Assembly (NCBI GenBank): GCA_021775795.1
Contig: JAJFHB010000355.1
Span: 1 to 13,030, forward strand
Direction: 5' to 3'
From: Hyphomicrobiales bacterium
Lineage (GTDB): Bacteria > Pseudomonadota > Alphaproteobacteria > Rhizobiales > JAJFHB01
DNA: 13,030 nucleotides
Shown here one piece after another: positions 1 through 5,879 of this stretch. The notes under the pieces were generated by a model that saw nothing but the letters and a program-made list of their open reading frames with translations, did not search any database and had not been told where the DNA came from. The position numbers and the translations under genes were made by a program. Within the stretch, counting starts at the first letter, position 1. Each line of letters begins with the position of its first letter.

Positions 1-132
1 GATGATGAGCACTGTGGCAATGCCGCTTCCTGCAACATCATGATTGCTTATTGCATCGGTACAGGCGGCGACTTTGAAGGAACCGGCACCGGTTCGGAAG
101 GCCGCACGACGTCGGGCACCTGCTCCTGGTAG
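1..132 (+). CDS. C-terminal end of an unrecognised small cysteine-containing protein (partial)
   Basis: Frame 1 is open from the first base to a TAG stop at 130-132 and gives 43 residues; the start lies outside the window. The visible part has four cysteines (visible residues 5, 11, 18 and 41) in a glycine-, threonine- and serine-rich context and ends in Cys-Ser-Trp. The two hairpins that follow, the second a clear rho-independent terminator at 176-212, support this being the true end of a plus-strand transcription unit. The cysteine pattern and lack of hydrophobic segments would fit a small exported, disulphide-bonded or metal-binding protein, but that is inference. I do not recognise the family. 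Confidence 0.6.
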   Translation, partial: DDEHCGNAASCNIMIAYCIGTGGDFEGTGTGSEGRTTSGTCSW

Positions 133-175
133 CCCTTGAGACCCGGGGCCTTCCGCCCCGCCTCATCCTCTCTGA

Positions 176-212
176 GAAACGGCGTGCACATGTGGCGCGC
201 CGTTTCCTTTTT
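176..212 (+). terminator. Rho-independent terminator of the leading partial gene
   Basis: A perfect 9-bp stem GAAACGGCG (176-184) / CGCCGTTTC (198-206) with a 13-base loop is followed by C and five T on the plus strand. It lies 44 bases after the stop codon at 132. A shorter GC hairpin (144-149 with 155-160, loop CTTCC) precedes it. Confidence 0.8.
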
Positions 213-239
213 AGGTCTGAAAATTAACGTCCCCTAGAC

Positions 240-284
240 AGCCCGTTCACCTGCAGTTCATGAATGTTTCAATCGGGCTTTTTT
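240..284 (+). terminator. Weak terminator-like hairpin with T-run
   Basis: AGCCCG (240-245) can pair with CGGGCT (274-279) across a 28-base loop, directly followed by a run of six T (279-284). The long loop makes it weaker than its neighbours. It could be a back-up terminator for the leading gene or the end of a very short transcript. The pairing is seen in the sequence; the function is inference. Confidence 0.35.
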
Positions 285-299
285 GCTTGTTTGTGCGGG

Positions 300-475
300 C
301 AAGTGACCCCAGATGTGGGTCAGACCGAAGCGAAGCGCGCAGGCCAAAATAAGAAAAACAAGAGGCCGCGCTGCTAACAAAGACTACAACTAAACGACCT
401 GGTTTTCCCCCCGCGCGAAAGCGCACCTCTCTCCCTCTGAAGAGCGGTACGTCCCTGGACGTACCGCTCTTTTCC
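300..475 (+). ncRNA. Candidate small RNA ending at a strong orphan terminator
   Basis: The strong plus-strand terminator at 440-478 has no protein gene upstream of it after the terminators at 176-212 and 240-284. That implies a transcript starting somewhere between about 285 and 400. The stretch includes a GCGC-GAAA-GCGC hairpin with a GNRA loop (414-425) and a single-stranded pyrimidine run (426-437) just before the terminator, an arrangement seen in several alphaproteobacterial trans-acting small RNAs. No good promoter was found, so the 5' end given is a guess. It does not match 6S, SRP, tmRNA or RNase P RNA landmarks that I know. The terminator could instead attenuate a transcript leading into the nuclease-fold gene at 532. 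Confidence 0.25.
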
Positions 476-478
476 TTT
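440..478 (+). terminator. Perfect 15-bp rho-independent terminator hairpin
   Basis: Fifteen bases (440-454) and their exact reverse complement (457-471) are separated by only two bases, so the working loop is CCTG. A T-rich tract follows on the plus strand (470-479, interrupted by CC). There is no T-run on the minus side, so it acts on plus-strand transcripts. It ends about 55 bases before the start of the nuclease-fold gene. Confidence 0.8.
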
Positions 479-531
479 TGTGCGGGCGCTGCGTTCTGCA
501 AAAGCTCTCCCTCTCTTCGTCCCCGGGCGGT

Positions 532-1389
532 ATGCTGGTCAGTATGCCGCCCTTTTCATTTGTTCGAACGATTGTGCCTTTGATCCTGATTGCCGTGAGT
601 GCCACGCCGGGTGAGACAGCCTTGGCTGCATGTGATCTCGAACCTGGGGGTACGGGCGTCATTGCTGAAGTGCTTGATGCGGAAACAGTCCGCCTCGAGG
701 ATGGCATGGAGATCCGCCTCATCAACATGGTGTCGCCCCGGACGCCGCTGTGGCTGGGCGTTGAGCATGATTGGCATGCCGCGTTGGCGGCGGAGGCGAG
801 CCTTTCTGAGATGACACTGGGCACCCAGGTTCGATACGCCTTTGGCGATACCCGGGAAGACCGCTACGGGCGCACCCTGGCGCACCTGTTTGTGCAACCG
901 CTTGAGAACGGTGAACCTGAAGTGTGGGTTCAAGGCGAGATGATCGCCAAGGGTCGTGCCCGCGCAGCTTCGTTTCGCGACAACCGCGCTTGTATGGAGG
1001 TGTTGTTGGGCCGTGAAGCTGAAGCGCGAGACCAAAGCCTCGGTCTTTGGGCCGATGAACATTACCGTATCCGGTCTGCAGATGATGTGGATGAAGTTGC
1101 GAGACTGCTCAATCACTTCCATGTGGTCGAGGGGGTGGTTCACAACGTGGCAGAACGCTCAGCCCGCAGCTATCTCAATTTTGCAGAAGACTGGCGTGAG
1201 GATTTTACGATTTCCATTGCACGCAGCGCGCGGCGGCTGTTTGAAGATGCTGGAATTGATCTGAAAGACCTTGCCGGTGCCCGTATCCGGGTTCGAGGCT
1301 GGATCCGCAATTTGAACGGGCCGATGATCGAGGTCTCTCATCCAGAACAGATGGAACTGCTTGATCAGCAGATTCCAGAAGAGGAATGA
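532..1389 (+). CDS. Secreted thermonuclease-fold (SNase-like) protein with eroded active site
   Basis: The product has 285 residues. An N-terminal hydrophobic segment (about residues 10-25) followed by Ala-Leu-Ala-Ala-Cys suggests a Sec signal peptide. Residues about 42-150 follow the staphylococcal nuclease fold: the strand around Asp49-Ala-Glu-Thr, the Ile-Arg-Leu strand (Arg62), the Asp-Arg-Tyr-Gly-Arg motif (110-114) and a helix ending in Gly-Leu-Trp. Of the S. aureus catalytic set, Arg35 and Arg87 have counterparts (Arg62, Arg114), Asp21 is Glu51, but Asp40 is Val67 and Glu43 is Arg70. Metal binding and the general base therefore appear lost and nuclease activity is doubtful. A C-terminal OB-like or otherwise unassigned domain of about 110 residues follows. 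Starts at 532 and 544 are both possible; 532 has the nearer G-rich tract. The gene converges on the hydrolase gene with a 21-base gap. Confidence 0.8.
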   Translation: MLVSMPPFSFVRTIVPLILIAVSATPGETALAACDLEPGGTGVIAEVLDAETVRLEDGMEIRLINMVSPRTPLWLGVEHDWHAALAAEASLSEMTLGTQVRYAFGDTREDRYGRTLAHLFVQPLENGEPEVWVQGEMIAKGRARAASFRDNRACMEVLLGREAEARDQSLGLWADEHYRIRSADDVDEVARLLNHFHVVEGVVHNVAERSARSYLNFAEDWREDFTISIARSARRLFEDAGIDLKDLAGARIRVRGWIRNLNGPMIEVSHPEQMELLDQQIPEEE

Positions 1390-1410
1390 GCCGCTGTGCC
1401 GTTGCCAGGC

Positions 1411-2139
1411 TCAAGCGCCTTTGGCGTCGAGGTAGGAGCGGATAAGCGCGCGGTATCGACTGCCGTCAAAGCTTGGGAAATGTCCGCCGTGCACGACCCG
1501 AACTGGCAGATCGTGGATGCGTTTCATGGTGGCGACGTAAACGTCGATATCAGAATGATAGCTGTCATCAATCAACGGCCCGTCATAGACGATGTCGCCG
1601 GAAAAGAGGATGCCGGTTGCATGTTCAAAGACCATGATGCCACCGGGAGAATGCCCAGGAGTGTGAATAACCTCAAAGTGTCTGTCCCCTACATCCAGCA
1701 TATCTCCGTCATCGAGAATGCGGGTTGCGGGCGCCGCTTTCACCGCATACTCGGTCGAGCTGTAGGGAGCTGGGGGCAGCTGCGTGAAAATGTCATCGGT
1801 GACATAGGGGTCAGCCAGGGTCGAGTTGCGGGTCGGTGCGGCCTGTATCTCGGCTTCGTCGCGGTGGACCCAGCGCTCTTCGAACTCATGGTGACAGCCG
1901 ATGTGGTCGAAATGAGTGTGACTTGAAACGGCGACGCAAGGGCGTTCAGTGACTATGGGGACCCATTCGCGCAGGGAAACAACACCCATGCCGCTGTCAA
2001 TGAGCATATCCCTGTCGCGGCCACGAATGTGCCAGATGTTACAGCGAAAGAATTCCTTGATGTGCGGCTCGCAGATGTAGGTGACGTCATCCTCAAGGCT
2101 TCGGGTGGCATACCAGTTCTGCGGTTCTGTTGTTTTCAT
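1411..2139 (-). CDS. Metallo-beta-lactamase-fold hydrolase
   Basis: The protein has 242 residues and no signal peptide, so it is likely cytoplasmic. The zinc site is complete: His74-Thr-His76-Phe-Asp78-His79, His163 in a Thr-Pro-Gly-His-Ser-Pro motif, Asp182 in Ser-Gly-Asp, and His220 in Gly-Gly-His. This is the binuclear set of glyoxalase II-like and related hydrolases. The substrate cannot be told; there is no fused domain, and the length is that of single-domain members. The ATG at 2139 is preferred over a TTG 27 bases upstream because a GGGGG tract lies about 10 bases before it. The gene is divergent from the M48 protease gene (184-base gap) and converges on the nuclease-fold gene. Confidence 0.85.
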   Translation of the reverse strand: MKTTEPQNWYATRSLEDDVTYICEPHIKEFFRCNIWHIRGRDRDMLIDSGMGVVSLREWVPIVTERPCVAVSSHTHFDHIGCHHEFEERWVHRDEAEIQAAPTRNSTLADPYVTDDIFTQLPPAPYSSTEYAVKAAPATRILDDGDMLDVGDRHFEVIHTPGHSPGGIMVFEHATGILFSGDIVYDGPLIDDSYHSDIDVYVATMKRIHDLPVRVVHGGHFPSFDGSRYRALIRSYLDAKGA

Positions 2140-2323
2140 TTCGGCTGACCCCCGGCAAAGATGCAACGATGGCGTTTAATAGATAATATGGCACCACGAA
2201 CGTAAAATTGTCATCAAATCCGACTTGCAATAGGTTCGCGAAAGCGGAATCTTGTGTGCTGCGGATTGGAAACTGATATTCAAGCACGCTGGTAAGTTTG
2301 CTTGTGGAGGAACAATTGGGTTG

Positions 2324-3823
2324 ATGCGCGGCGCCGCACAGACAGATACGACCAGACAGGACCAAAAGTCTGGCTCGGGAGTGGCGGCATGGTGGCGTGT
2401 TCCCCTTGCGTTGCTGGTGCTGTGCTTTGTCTCCGCCTGCACGATTACACCGGGCATCAATGACGATGCTCCGCTGACGCGCGAAGAAGAAGCCCGCATT
2501 GGGGCGGCGGCACATGCAGAAATAGTCAGCCAGTTCGGCGGCACCTACGATGATCCCCGCATTACAGGATATCTGTCGACCCTCATGGGGCGGCTCGCAA
2601 CATCCTCCGGCGAGCAGGCAAGCGATTACAGGGTAACTGTTCTGGACAGCCAGGTTGTCAATGCCTTCGCCTCGCCTGGCGGTTATATCTATGTCACCCG
2701 CGGCTTGCTTGCGCTTGCAAACGATGAAGCCGAACTTGCCAGTGTCATGGCGCACGAGCTTGGTCATCTTACTGCAAATCACAGCACAAAGCGCCAGATT
2801 GAAGCTGCCCGGGTAAGCCTGTTGAGCGGTGTTCTTGCAAGCCTCTCCGGGAGTCCCTATCTGTCACAGGCGCTTGGTCTTGGTGCTGCTACACATGTTG
2901 CCGGCTATTCCCGTGAACAGGAATTTGAGGCAGATACCCTGGGAATTGCCACCGCCGCTGATGTTGGCTATGAGCCGTTTGCCGCTGCAAGTTTCCTGAC
3001 CAGTCTTCAATCGCATTTTCAGCTGCAGGGGGAGTTGACCGGAGAGCCGTCCGACAGCGTAGATGCGGGTTTGTTTTCAACTCACCCCTCCACGCCGCAG
3101 CGCATAGAGCGGGCACGGGATGCCGCCTACAGATCAGGTGATGCGGCGGCAGGTTACATGCGCAACCGGGATTTCTATTTCGACACTATCGAGGGTTTGC
3201 CGTATGGCGATAATCCCCGACATGGAGTGATTGATAACCGCACCTTCAGCCACCCCGTCCTGCGGCTTCAATTTGAAGTGCCGGAAGAGTTTTCCCTGAT
3301 CAACCGCAATGATGTTGTTCTCGCGCAGGGACCCGACGACGCAGTCATTATTTTTGATGGCTCTGAGCTTGTTGCGGGTGTGTCTTTGAGAGAGCATCTT
3401 GTTGAGCATTGGGGTGAAGGTCTGGATTTGCGCAATGTGCGGACGTTTCAGGTCAATGGAATGAACGCCGTTGGCGCCGAAACTCTGCATCGTGGTGTTG
3501 GTCACGAGCTTGTGGTGATTCAACACGGCGATAAGGTGGTCTATCGTTTCCTGTTCATTACACGGCCAGTTGTGTCCGCGGTGTATGAAAAGCCCTTCCG
3601 GGAAACAATTGAGAGCTTCAGGCGCTTATCGGAACGTGAAGCAGCAGCCATTCAGCCCATGCGGGTTCGCATCGTCGAGGTTGGAGCCCGCGATACGGTT
3701 GCCTCGCTTGCGCGCAGAATGTCTGTCTCGGACAATCACGAGCGGCGGTTTCGTATCCTGAATGGACTGCTGGAAACCGATGAACTTCAGCCGGGTCAAC
3801 GCGTGAAGCTCGTCGCGGAGTAA
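2324..3823 (+). CDS. M48-family zinc metalloprotease, probable lipoprotein with C-terminal LysM-like region
   Basis: The product has 499 residues. A hydrophobic segment (about 25-38) ends in Val-Ser-Ala-Cys39, a usable lipobox, so the mature protein is probably a periplasm-facing lipoprotein; the 24-residue stretch before it is longer than usual. The protease domain shows the BepA-like Asn-Ala-Phe-Ala-Ser-Pro-Gly-Gly motif (113-120), His144-Glu-Leu-Gly-His148, and the third ligand Glu200 in Glu-Phe-Glu-Ala-Asp204, so the zinc site is intact. A helical segment follows, then an unassigned region, then a C-terminal stretch (about 450-499) with the Asp-Thr-Val-Ala-Ser-Leu-Ala and Leu-Gln-Pro-Gly-Gln pattern of LysM-like modules. 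The family is associated with outer-membrane protein quality control (BepA, LoiP). GGAGG at 2306-2310 lies 10 bases before TTG 2321 and 13 before ATG 2324; either could be the start. Confidence 0.85.
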   Translation: MRGAAQTDTTRQDQKSGSGVAAWWRVPLALLVLCFVSACTITPGINDDAPLTREEEARIGAAAHAEIVSQFGGTYDDPRITGYLSTLMGRLATSSGEQASDYRVTVLDSQVVNAFASPGGYIYVTRGLLALANDEAELASVMAHELGHLTANHSTKRQIEAARVSLLSGVLASLSGSPYLSQALGLGAATHVAGYSREQEFEADTLGIATAADVGYEPFAAASFLTSLQSHFQLQGELTGEPSDSVDAGLFSTHPSTPQRIERARDAAYRSGDAAAGYMRNRDFYFDTIEGLPYGDNPRHGVIDNRTFSHPVLRLQFEVPEEFSLINRNDVVLAQGPDDAVIIFDGSELVAGVSLREHLVEHWGEGLDLRNVRTFQVNGMNAVGAETLHRGVGHELVVIQHGDKVVYRFLFITRPVVSAVYEKPFRETIESFRRLSEREAAAIQPMRVRIVEVGARDTVASLARRMSVSDNHERRFRILNGLLETDELQPGQRVKLVAE

Positions 3824-3835
3824 CAATCCTATCTG

Positions 3836-3854
3836 TGTCATCGCGAGGATGACA
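3836..3854 (+). other. Hairpin just after the M48 protease gene
   Basis: TGTCATC (3836-3842) and GATGACA (3848-3854) form a perfect 7-bp stem with a five-base loop, 12 bases after the stop codon. No T-run follows on the plus strand, so it would be an imperfect terminator or a 3'-end stabiliser for the protease mRNA. Confidence 0.35.
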
Positions 3855-3864
3855 ACAAACCCAT

Positions 3865-3893
3865 AAAAAAAGCCCGGTCCGATGGGACCGGGC
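3865..3893 (-). terminator. Rho-independent terminator of carD
   Basis: GCCCGGTCC and GGACCGGGC (3872-3880, 3885-3893) form a perfect 9-bp stem with loop GATG. On the minus strand it is followed by seven T (seven A at 3865-3871 on the plus strand). It lies about 70 bases downstream of the carD stop codon. Confidence 0.85.
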
Positions 3894-3961
3894 AGTAATG
3901 CTGTCATGTGTATAAAGCTTGGTGCAAATCGGTTGGAAGACCCAAGAAGACCCAAAGACGC

Positions 3962-4537
3962 TTAAGCGGCTTCGTTGGCGTTGGATTCCTCTTCTTCCTT
4001 TTCCTTGGCAGCTTCGGCCTTGCGGGCACCGGCTTCCAGAATAGCTTCGACTTCGGATACAGCCGTTGCATCATCAACCTTGCGAACTGCAGCAATTTCG
4101 CGCGCCATGCGGTCGAGCGCCTGTTCGTAAAGCTGCCGTTCGGAATAGGATTGTTCCGGCTGGCGGTCTGAGCGGAACAGATCCCGAACCACTTCGGAAA
4201 TCGCAATCAGGTCGCCGGAATTGATCTTGGCTTCATATTCCTGAGCGCGGCGGCTCCACATGGTACGCTTGACGCGGGCCCGGCCCTTCAAGGTTTTCAA
4301 TGACTTTTCGATGGATTCCGGCGAAGAAAGCTTGCGCATGCCGACGGCCGTCGCTTTTGCGGTCGGAACCCGCAGCGTCATCTTTTCCTTCTCAAAGGAA
4401 ATCACATAGAGCTCGAGTGTCGTGCCGGCAATTTCCTCTTCGTCAACACTGGTGATCTTGCCAACGCCGTGTGACGGGTAGACGATGAACTCGCCCATTT
4501 TGAAACTCAGTTTTGATGATCTTTTCTTCGCAACCAT
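3962..4537 (-). CDS. carD: CarD-family RNA polymerase-binding transcription regulator
   Basis: The protein has 191 residues. After a basic N-terminus comes the RNA polymerase-interacting Tudor-like domain (about residues 13-70), starting with the signature Gly-Glu-Phe-Ile-Val-Tyr-Pro-Ser-His-Gly-Val-Gly. The helical DNA-binding domain follows (about 75-165) and contains the Trp-Ser-Arg-Arg segment, where CarD's conserved Trp contacts the upstream edge of the melted promoter. The last 25 residues are an acidic Glu/Ala tail. The family binds the polymerase beta subunit and stabilises open complexes, notably at rRNA and housekeeping promoters. ATG 4537 is preferred because alphaproteobacterial homologues begin with a similar short basic stretch; a TTG 30 bases upstream is the alternative. 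The gene has its own terminator, and fdxA upstream ends in another, so carD is probably its own unit. Confidence 0.93.
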   Translation of the reverse strand: MVAKKRSSKLSFKMGEFIVYPSHGVGKITSVDEEEIAGTTLELYVISFEKEKMTLRVPTAKATAVGMRKLSSPESIEKSLKTLKGRARVKRTMWSRRAQEYEAKINSGDLIAISEVVRDLFRSDRQPEQSYSERQLYEQALDRMAREIAAVRKVDDATAVSEVEAILEAGARKAEAAKEKEEEESNANEAA

Positions 4538-4600
4538 GCGTTCGCTTGCCTTTTCAATTATTGCCAATTGGGCGCCTGGTATCGTGACCCGTGATAGCTG

Positions 4601-4618
4601 GAACAGGTAACCCTGTTC
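4601..4618 (-). promoter_or_regulatory. Inverted repeat in the carD upstream region or leader
   Basis: GAACAGG-TAAC-CCTGTTC is a perfect 7-bp inverted repeat with a 4-base centre, ending 63 bases before the carD start codon. In RNA it would be a compact leader hairpin; in DNA it could be an operator. It does not fit the alphaproteobacterial LexA pattern (GTTC-N7-GTTC direct repeat). The symmetry is seen; the function is unknown. Confidence 0.4.
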
Positions 4619-4751
4619 GAGACGGCTTCAGACCGGTTGCAAAACCTGGAGATACGGATTGCGACTGGTTTCAAAGCATATCCTGTTTCCGCTGGAGGAA
4701 GATTTCCTGGGGCATACCGGTTTCGGTATCACTGCCTGTAGGCGTTGCCGC

Positions 4752-4783
4752 AAAAAAAAGAGCCCGCGCCCTGAGGGCCGGCT
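4752..4783 (-). terminator. Rho-independent terminator downstream of fdxA
   Basis: On the minus strand AGCC pairs with GGCT (outer) and GCCC with GGGC (inner) around a three-base loop, followed by C and eight T (A-run 4752-4759 on the plus strand). It lies about 165 bases after the fdxA stop codon, leaving a long 3' untranslated region. Confidence 0.75.
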
Positions 4784-4826
4784 GCTTTGAAATGCTAGGA
4801 CTGCTTCCATCCGATCAATACAGCAG
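4752..4826 (-). ncRNA. Candidate small RNA in the fdxA 3' region
   Basis: Reading the minus strand from about 4826, a CTGCT/AGCAG stem (4826-4822 with 4805-4801) with a 16-base loop is followed by a short linker and the strong terminator. This two-hairpin layout of about 75 bases is typical of a small RNA, made either from its own promoter or by processing of the fdxA transcript. A TTATAG at 4834-4829 could be a -10 element, but no good -35 sits 17 bases upstream (a TTGACC is 21 bases away). SRP RNA was considered because of a GGAAGCAG string, but the rest of its conserved core is missing. Confidence 0.25.
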
Positions 4827-4947
4827 ACCTATAACACAGTTTTGCGCAAATTTAAAGGTCAAGGCAGAGATCCGAGCTCCATTTGGAGCAAATCGAGACC
4901 TTCTATTGCAGCCAGGGTTAACTTGGCAGACATCCACGGTTCGCGTG

Positions 4948-5286
4948 TCAGTCGCCCTCGCCCGGTGCCTCTGTATAGAATTCCTTATACTTGTCTGCCT
5001 TGCCGTCATACTCTTCGGCGTCCGGAAAGCACTCACGCTTGGTTGTGACGTTGGGCCACTTTTCCGCCATTTCCGTGTTGATCTTAAGCCAGTCTTCCAG
5101 ACCGTCTTCGGTATCGGGCTTGATCGCTTCAGCCGGGCACTCGGGCTCGCAGACGCCGCAGTCAATGCATTCGTCAGGGTGAATGACAAGCATGGTTTCA
5201 CCCTCGTAGAAGCAGTCCACCGGACAAACCTCAACACAGTCCATGTATTTGCATCTGATGCAGTTGTCGGTGACGATATATGTCAT
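4948..5286 (-). CDS. fdxA: Seven-iron ferredoxin (3Fe-4S + 4Fe-4S), FdxA type
   Basis: The protein has 112 residues, the usual length. All nine cysteines of the Azotobacter ferredoxin I pattern are present: Cys9, 17 and 50 for the 3Fe-4S cluster; Cys21, 40, 43 and 46 for the 4Fe-4S cluster; and the two non-ligand positions Cys12 and Cys25. After residue 60 comes the long acidic C-terminal extension typical of this class (Trp-Leu-Lys-Ile-Asn, then an Asp/Glu-rich end). It is a soluble low-potential electron carrier; its partner is not shown by the neighbours. The start at 5286 has GGAG seven bases upstream and matches the family N-terminus Met-Thr-Tyr-Ile-Val. A promoter and a tandem repeat lie upstream, between it and the S4 gene. 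Confidence 0.95.
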   Translation of the reverse strand: MTYIVTDNCIRCKYMDCVEVCPVDCFYEGETMLVIHPDECIDCGVCEPECPAEAIKPDTEDGLEDWLKINTEMAEKWPNVTTKRECFPDAEEYDGKADKYKEFYTEAPGEGD

Positions 5287-5379
5287 TGCAGTCTCCGGCC
5301 GGATGATAAGGGTGTGCACCAGATAAAGGCGCTCCAAGTTGGCCTAAATCAATTGTGAAAACGCCTGAAAGCGGCCTCC

Positions 5380-5408
5380 TATAGCATAGGTTGGCCCACA
5401 TGTATCAA
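5380..5408 (-). promoter_or_regulatory. Putative housekeeping promoter of fdxA
   Basis: On the minus strand, TTGATA (5408-5403) and GCTATA (5385-5380) are separated by exactly 17 bases, with TG directly before CTATA forming an extended -10. Transcription would start near 5373, giving a leader of about 87 bases. The -10 is embedded in an inverted repeat (CCTAT-AGC-ATAGG, 5378-5390) flanked by GGCC on both sides, which could be an operator. The similar rpmB promoter also carries TATAGC. Confidence 0.4.
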
Positions 5409-5436
5409 CTGTCTCGACAATGCAAACTGACAAATT

Positions 5437-5456
5437 CGTGCGGTATCGTGCGGTAT
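5437..5456. repeat. Perfect tandem decamer repeat upstream of fdxA
   Basis: CGTGCGGTAT occurs twice head to tail (5437-5446, 5447-5456), starting 7 bases beyond the S4 gene stop codon and about 30 bases upstream of the putative fdxA -35. Ten-base periodicity puts both copies on the same helix face, as expected for two adjacent regulator sites. No known alphaproteobacterial iron or Fe-S regulator motif is recognised. Confidence 0.5.
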
Positions 5457-5463
5457 ATTGTCT

Positions 5464-5862
5464 TCACTCGTCCGTATCAAGCCATGCGTCACGGTCCCGG
5501 CGCTCTTTCTTGGTGGGACGGCCGCTGCCAGCAGGCCGCATTGCAGGGCCTGATGTGGCGGCCTTCGCATCACCCTCAGCACTCTTGTCAGGCACAGGAG
5601 TCAGGTCTTCGTAAAGCTCCTGGGCTTCCACAGCGGGGCCGCGACGGCTGCCTGGAGCGACAATGCGTACAATGCGCAGATGGTGGCTGATTGTGAACGT
5701 AAGAATGTCGTTCACGGCAACATTGTAACCCGGCTTTGTGACTCGCATCTTGTTGACACGCACTTTGCCGTCTGCGACCAGCCGTGCCGCAGCGGTGCGT
5801 GTCTTTATGAACCGGGCATACCATAGCCACTTGTCAATTCGCTGGGTGGAAGCGCCTGTCAT
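5464..5862 (-). CDS. S4-domain RNA-binding protein, Hsp15 (HslR)-like
   Basis: The protein has 132 residues. The S4 domain occupies about residues 8-56 and starts with Arg-Ile-Asp-Lys-Trp-Leu-Trp-Tyr-Ala-Arg, continuing through Gly-Lys-Val-Arg-Val-Asn; this is the Hsp15 signature. A variable linker and a basic C-terminal tail (Gly-Arg-Pro-Thr-Lys-Lys-Glu-Arg-Arg) follow. E. coli Hsp15 binds free 50S subunits that carry stalled nascent chains and helps recycle them; the same role here is inferred from the family. The gene starts 17 bases after the helicase stop with a short GGGAAA before its ATG, so the two are almost certainly cotranscribed. Both are RNA-binding proteins. Confidence 0.88.
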   Translation of the reverse strand: MTGASTQRIDKWLWYARFIKTRTAAARLVADGKVRVNKMRVTKPGYNVAVNDILTFTISHHLRIVRIVAPGSRRGPAVEAQELYEDLTPVPDKSAEGDAKAATSGPAMRPAGSGRPTKKERRDRDAWLDTDE

Positions 5863-5879
5863 TTTCCCGGTGGGGTGCC

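Larger units (their letters stand above)
133..531. other. Gene-free stretch of about 400 bases rich in hairpins
   Basis: No convincing coding sequence is seen on either strand. In order it holds a GC hairpin (CGGGGC/GCCCCG, 144-160), a terminator (176-212), a weaker terminator-like structure (240-284), about 150 bases with no recognised content apart from a small GCGC-GAAA-GCGC hairpin (414-425), and a perfect 15-bp terminator hairpin (440-471). An 84-residue minus-strand open frame covers much of this stretch but runs through the hairpins and resembles nothing known to me. Confidence 0.5.
4538..4947. other. Gap between carD and fdxA: terminator, inverted repeats, carD leader
   Basis: This 410-base gap holds the terminator at 4752-4783, a candidate small RNA just upstream of it, and the carD upstream region. 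Three perfect short inverted repeats lie in the carD leader side: ATACCG/CGGTAT (4714-4729), AGGAA/TTCCT (4696-4708) and GAACAGG/CCTGTTC (4601-4618). I could not pick a convincing carD promoter. A 255-codon plus-strand open frame spans the gap and runs antisense through fdxA; it looks like chance. Confidence 0.5.

Noticed and set aside
247..501. 84-codon minus-strand open frame in the first gene-free stretch
   Set aside because: It spans the perfect terminator hairpin and other hairpins and has no coding character.
2093..2782. 229-codon minus-strand open frame overlapping the M48 gene start and the hydrolase gene start
   Set aside because: It overlaps two well-supported genes and has no family resemblance.
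4784..4830. Possible SRP (4.5S) RNA because of a GGAAGCAG string
   Set aside because: The rest of the conserved SRP core (GGTCAGGTCCGGAAGGAAGCAGCC-like) is missing.
4591..5358. 255-codon plus-strand open frame antisense to fdxA and across the carD-fdxA gap
   Set aside because: It runs through two strong features on the other strand (fdxA and its terminator), shows no recognisable domain and is explained by the high-GC shadow of fdxA.
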